Positions 6,208 through 8,616 of a DNA stretch of 8,616 nt are shown here, piece after piece (the first letter of the stretch is position 1; each line of letters opens with the position of its first letter). A program made the position numbers and the translations under genes. This DNA comes from Deltaproteobacteria bacterium (GTDB taxonomy: Bacteria > Desulfobacterota > B13-G15). The stretch spans positions 1 to 8,616 of the forward strand of contig QMLK01000028.1 of NCBI GenBank assembly GCA_003646705.1. The letters run 5' to 3'. The notes beneath the pieces were generated by a model. That model made no database searches. It was not told the DNA's origin and saw only the letters and a program-made list of their open reading frames with translations.

Positions 6208-6213
6208 CTCCTT
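6208..6213 (-). promoter_or_regulatory. Ribosome binding site of the large subunit (TTG start)
   Basis: AAGGAG on the minus strand lies six bases before TTG 6201, within the 22-base gap after the isomerase gene. With the family N-terminus it decides for the rare TTG start. Confidence 0.75.
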
Positions 6214-6223
6214 TCTTCTGGCT

Positions 6224-7336
6224 CTAGACGTAAACCCAGCCCTCCATGATCCTCCGCGCCGTCCTGTAGACGACGGCTTTTCTCAGACTGAACTCAGGGC
6301 CCTTTCCTTCTCCGGCGACCTCTATGGGGATCATTCCGGAGAAATGGCCTATGACCAGCTCCTCTCTTCCCTTCCACCTCTCTGAAAGGATCTCATTCAC
6401 TATGGTCCCCTCGATCATGGCAGCCGCCCCTGTAGCTACACAGCCGGTCACCGGATAGGCCTTATGCATCATCCCTGCAGCGTATACCTTGGACAGCACA
6501 TCCACCTGCTCCGCCCTTACGATCTCCCCTGTGGCGAAGGTCTTCCACTGCACGGGCTCCTGCACCATCGCCACCATGGGAAGAAGCGGGCTTCGTTGCG
6601 TCAGGTTGGCTAACTGCGCGACCTGCCTCTTAATCCTCTCCAGGCCCTCCATGAGGGTCTTGTCTGCCTCGATCTCATCCGGCGTCTCCGCCCCTCGGAG
6701 TCCCAGATCGGCCGCCCTTACGAAGGCCACCACCGTCGCGGCATCGACCACGGAGACCTCGATCCTGCCCACTCCCTCGACGTACAGGGTATCCTTGGCC
6801 CTTCCCATCGGCAGGAGTTCTCCAGTGATGAGCCCCGCCGTATCCGCGAAGTCCAGCGATATCCGGGAACCGGTGCCTGGAACTCCGTCGATCCTAAAGG
6901 TCCCTTCATATACGGCCTTGCCGTCCCTCACCTCGACCTCCGCCGTCAGATACCTCCCCACCATCGGGCAGAAGATCCTCACCTGGGTAAAGGGCTCCTT
7001 GACCCGGACCAGCCCTTCGTCTATGGCGAAGGGCCCTACGGCTGCTGAGAGGTTCCCGCAGATGGTGCCGAAGTCTATCACTGGCTCCGTGATCCCCACC
7101 TGGCCGAAGACGTAATCCACATCGGCATCTCTACGACTCGGGGGACCGATGATCGCCACCTTGCTGGTGAGGATGTCCGCTCCCCCGAGGCCGTCGATCT
7201 GCCTCCTATCTGGGCTCCCGAAGACCCTAAGGATGACCTCTCTCCTCCTGTCAGGGTCCTGAGGAAGCTCGTTTTCGTGGAAGAAGACCCCCTTGCTCGT
7301 CCCTCCCCTCATTATTACGCAACGTAGTCGCTTCAT
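6224..7336 (-). CDS. PrpF-family isomerase (methylitaconate/methylaconitate delta-isomerase-like)
   Basis: A 370-residue PrpF-family protein with the diaminopimelate-epimerase-like double domain. These enzymes shift a C=C bond in unsaturated di- or tricarboxylates by proton abstraction. Seen: N-terminal 'VIMRGGTSKGVFFHENELP' (7-25), 'GLGGADILTSKVAII' with K59, 'DFGTICGNLSAAVGPFAI' with C93, and 'PVTGCVATGAA' with C299 in the second half. K59 and C93 are 34 residues apart, the spacing I recall between the catalytic Lys and Cys of Shewanella PrpF (from memory). Family functions include methylaconitate isomerase (PrpF), 3-methylitaconate isomerase (Mii) and oxalomesaconate tautomerase. With a LeuCD-type hydratase and a dimethylmalate-type lyase downstream, Mii is the best fit: methylitaconate to dimethylmaleate. 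ATG 7336 has AGAGAGG upstream. It lies 13 bases after the TRAP permease. Confidence 0.87.
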   Translation of the reverse strand: MKRLRCVIMRGGTSKGVFFHENELPQDPDRRREVILRVFGSPDRRQIDGLGGADILTSKVAIIGPPSRRDADVDYVFGQVGITEPVIDFGTICGNLSAAVGPFAIDEGLVRVKEPFTQVRIFCPMVGRYLTAEVEVRDGKAVYEGTFRIDGVPGTGSRISLDFADTAGLITGELLPMGRAKDTLYVEGVGRIEVSVVDAATVVAFVRAADLGLRGAETPDEIEADKTLMEGLERIKRQVAQLANLTQRSPLLPMVAMVQEPVQWKTFATGEIVRAEQVDVLSKVYAAGMMHKAYPVTGCVATGAAAMIEGTIVNEILSERWKGREELVIGHFSGMIPIEVAGEGKGPEFSLRKAVVYRTARRIMEGWVYV

Positions 7337-7349
7337 CTTCCGCCTCTCT

Positions 7350-8616
7350 TTATCTTTGGAACATAAGACTCGGCAACAATAAGCTGATCTTGGGAAAGGC
7401 GATCAGCAGGACAAGTACCAAAAGGTCACAGATGATGAAAGGCGCTATGCCCTTGAAGGCGTCCTCTAAAGACACTTGGCCTTCAGCTGCGCTAACAGCG
7501 ACGTAAACGTTCATACCTACAGGAAGCGTGACAAGGCCAATCTCTGTTATCTTTATCAAGATGATAGCAAACCATATCGGGTCAAAGCCTAAGTGAACTA
7601 TCACGGGAAAGACCACCGGAAGGGTTATACACAGGATCGCCACAGCATCGAGGAACATCCCCAAGACGAAGTACATCAGTAGGAAACCCACCAAAATCGC
7701 AAGCCTCGGAACGGCCAAATCGCCCAAAAAATGGGCCAAGTTGACCGGTATCTGGGTCACACTGAGGAAACGCCCGAAGATTATGGCCCCTATGATGATC
7801 AAGAAGATCATGCCGTTGGTCCGCATACAGTCCATCAAGGCCCTTGGGATCCCGGCTCCACGTATCCCCTTGTTGAGGATCACGATGAGAAGGGCTCCAA
7901 AGGCCCCGATGCCCCCGGCCTCAGTGGCTGTGAACCATCCCGCAAAGATCCCCCCCAGTACGAGTCCAGCCAGCAAGATTATCGGCCAGGTGGAAAGGAG
8001 GGACAGGAACTTGGCCTTCCAGTCATAGTACTCGGCGATCTTGGGTGCCAACTGAGGGTTCTTCCAGACCATGTAGAAGATGAGGGCAGCATACGTAAAG
8101 GCTGTGATGATCCCTGGGATGATGCCCGCCATGAACAGCCGTCCGATCGACTCCTCAGTGAAGATCGCGTAGATTATGAGCAGGCCGCTCGGAGGGATCA
8201 TGGTGGAGAAGGTCCCCGCGGCCGCTATACTGCCGACGGAGAGCCTCCTGTCGTAATTGCGTTTCAGCATCTCCGGAAGGGCCACCTTGGTGAATACGCC
8301 GGCCGCCGCCAAGGAGGAACCACAGGCGAGCCCGAAGAAGGCGGAGCCGAAGGTGCTGGCAATGGCGAGGCCTCCGCGCAACCTGCCGAACCACTTGCTC
8401 ATGGCCTCATAAGCTACAGCCCCAAGGCCACCATTTGCGGCAAAGGCCCCCATCAACAGAAAGAGGGGCAGGGGACTGAGGTCATAGGCCGAAGCGATGG
8501 CGAAGGGGGTAGAGCCCAGGATTTGAAGGCCCCCTTTGAGTCCTACGATGGCGATGACCCCCACCCCCCCACCAGGGCCAACACCAGCCCCACATGAAGA
8601 CCGGTGAGTATCAACA
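7350..8616 (-). CDS. dctM: TRAP transporter large permease subunit, DctM-like (5' end outside window, apparent frameshift near N-terminus)
   Basis: The large membrane subunit of a tripartite ATP-independent periplasmic transporter, which imports organic acids using an ion gradient together with a periplasmic binding protein and a small permease (both presumably beyond the right edge). The main frame gives 404 residues from 8564 with about 11 hydrophobic segments and DctM hallmarks: 'SPLPLFLLMGAFAANGGL', 'GLACGSSLAAAGVFTKVALPEM', 'AAGTFSTMIPPSGLLIIYA', 'FTATEAGGIGAFGALL' and 'EIGLVTLPVGMNVYV'. The main frame has no proper N-terminus: upstream of 8564 it stays open but gives a hydrophilic, non-family stretch. 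The natural first membrane helix (LILTGLHVGLVLALVG) is instead in another frame at 8614-8567. The switch occurs at seven consecutive C (plus strand) at 8564-8570. This is either a real lesion or a homopolymer error. The gene lies 13 bases before the isomerase, so it likely imports the pathway's acid. Confidence 0.88.
   Translation of the reverse strand, partial: VDTHRSSCGAGVGPGGGVGVIAIVGLKGGLQILGSTPFAIASAYDLSPLPLFLLMGAFAANGGLGAVAYEAMSKWFGRLRGGLAIASTFGSAFFGLACGSSLAAAGVFTKVALPEMLKRNYDRRLSVGSIAAAGTFSTMIPPSGLLIIYAIFTEESIGRLFMAGIIPGIITAFTYAALIFYMVWKNPQLAPKIAEYYDWKAKFLSLLSTWPIILLAGLVLGGIFAGWFTATEAGGIGAFGALLIVILNKGIRGAGIPRALMDCMRTNGMIFLIIIGAIIFGRFLSVTQIPVNLAHFLGDLAVPRLAILVGFLLMYFVLGMFLDAVAILCITLPVVFPVIVHLGFDPIWFAIILIKITEIGLVTLPVGMNVYVAVSAAEGQVSLEDAFKGIAPFIICDLLVLVLLIAFPKISLLLPSLMFQR

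Noticed and set aside
5254..6249. Long open reading frame on the plus strand (331 codons) opposite the hydro-lyase large subunit
   Set aside because: Its translation has no family features and is rich in His, Pro and Arg; it mirrors the codon pattern of a clearly recognised gene with all three cluster cysteines.
3576..7336. Methylcitrate cycle (PrpB, AcnD, PrpF)
   Set aside because: The hydratase is the two-subunit LeuCD type and not the one-chain AcnD, no methylcitrate synthase is seen, and the lyase has EGGKTP in place of the PrpB NITEFG signature. It remains a secondary possibility.
7731..8597. Open reading frame of 288 codons on the plus strand opposite the TRAP permease
   Set aside because: A charged, Gly/Asp/Pro-rich translation with no domain; it is the antisense of a well-conserved membrane protein.
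1..8616. CRISPR arrays, insertion sequences, tRNA or rRNA genes, attachment sites
   Set aside because: Nearly every base is in a recognised gene, and I found no direct repeat arrays, transposase genes or RNA gene signatures.

Overview
The window comes from an anaerobic bacterium. The supporting signs are the end of a tungsten/molybdopterin aldehyde:ferredoxin oxidoreductase, a ferredoxin-domain flavin dehydrogenase, and a 4Fe-4S hydro-lyase. The DNA is GC-rich with strong Shine-Dalgarno sites and many AGG/AGA arginine and ATA isoleucine codons. This would fit a Desulfobacterota-like or similar sediment lineage, but no marker gene is present, so the taxonomic guess is weak.

Layout: two tightly packed gene strings converge and fill the whole window, and no gap exceeds about 30 bases. 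The plus-strand string (1-3579) runs: 3' end of an aldehyde ferredoxin oxidoreductase, a MoaD/ThiS-fold protein without the terminal Gly-Gly, a small cupin, a DUF2848 protein (TTG start), a nitrilase-superfamily amidase, and a PreA-like dihydroorotate-dehydrogenase-fold protein with two C-terminal 4Fe-4S motifs. The minus-strand string (8616 down to 3576) runs: a TRAP transporter large permease (DctM), a PrpF-family isomerase, the large and small subunits of a LeuC/LeuD-type hydro-lyase, and an isocitrate lyase/PEP mutase-family lyase. The last genes of the two strings share a TTAA palindrome that provides both stop codons. Both promoters must lie outside the window, or else inside genes.

How the genes may work together: isomerase, two-subunit hydratase and C-C lyase match, class for class, the last three steps of anaerobic nicotinate fermentation. 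These are methylitaconate isomerase (Mii), dimethylmaleate hydratase (DmdAB) and 2,3-dimethylmalate lyase (Dml), ending in pyruvate plus propionate. A carboxylate-type TRAP carrier sits in the same string. The plus-strand set (a DPD-like reductase lacking the family's catalytic cysteine, an amidase, a DUF2848 protein, a cupin and an aldehyde oxidoreductase) is not a pathway I recognise. It could reduce and open an N-heterocycle or cyclic amide and oxidise an aldehyde product. That link is inference.

Two sequence oddities matter for annotation. The N-terminal part of DctM is in a different frame from the rest, with the switch at a run of seven C (plus strand) at 8564-8570. The PreA-like protein has Leu where dihydropyrimidine dehydrogenase has its catalytic Cys.
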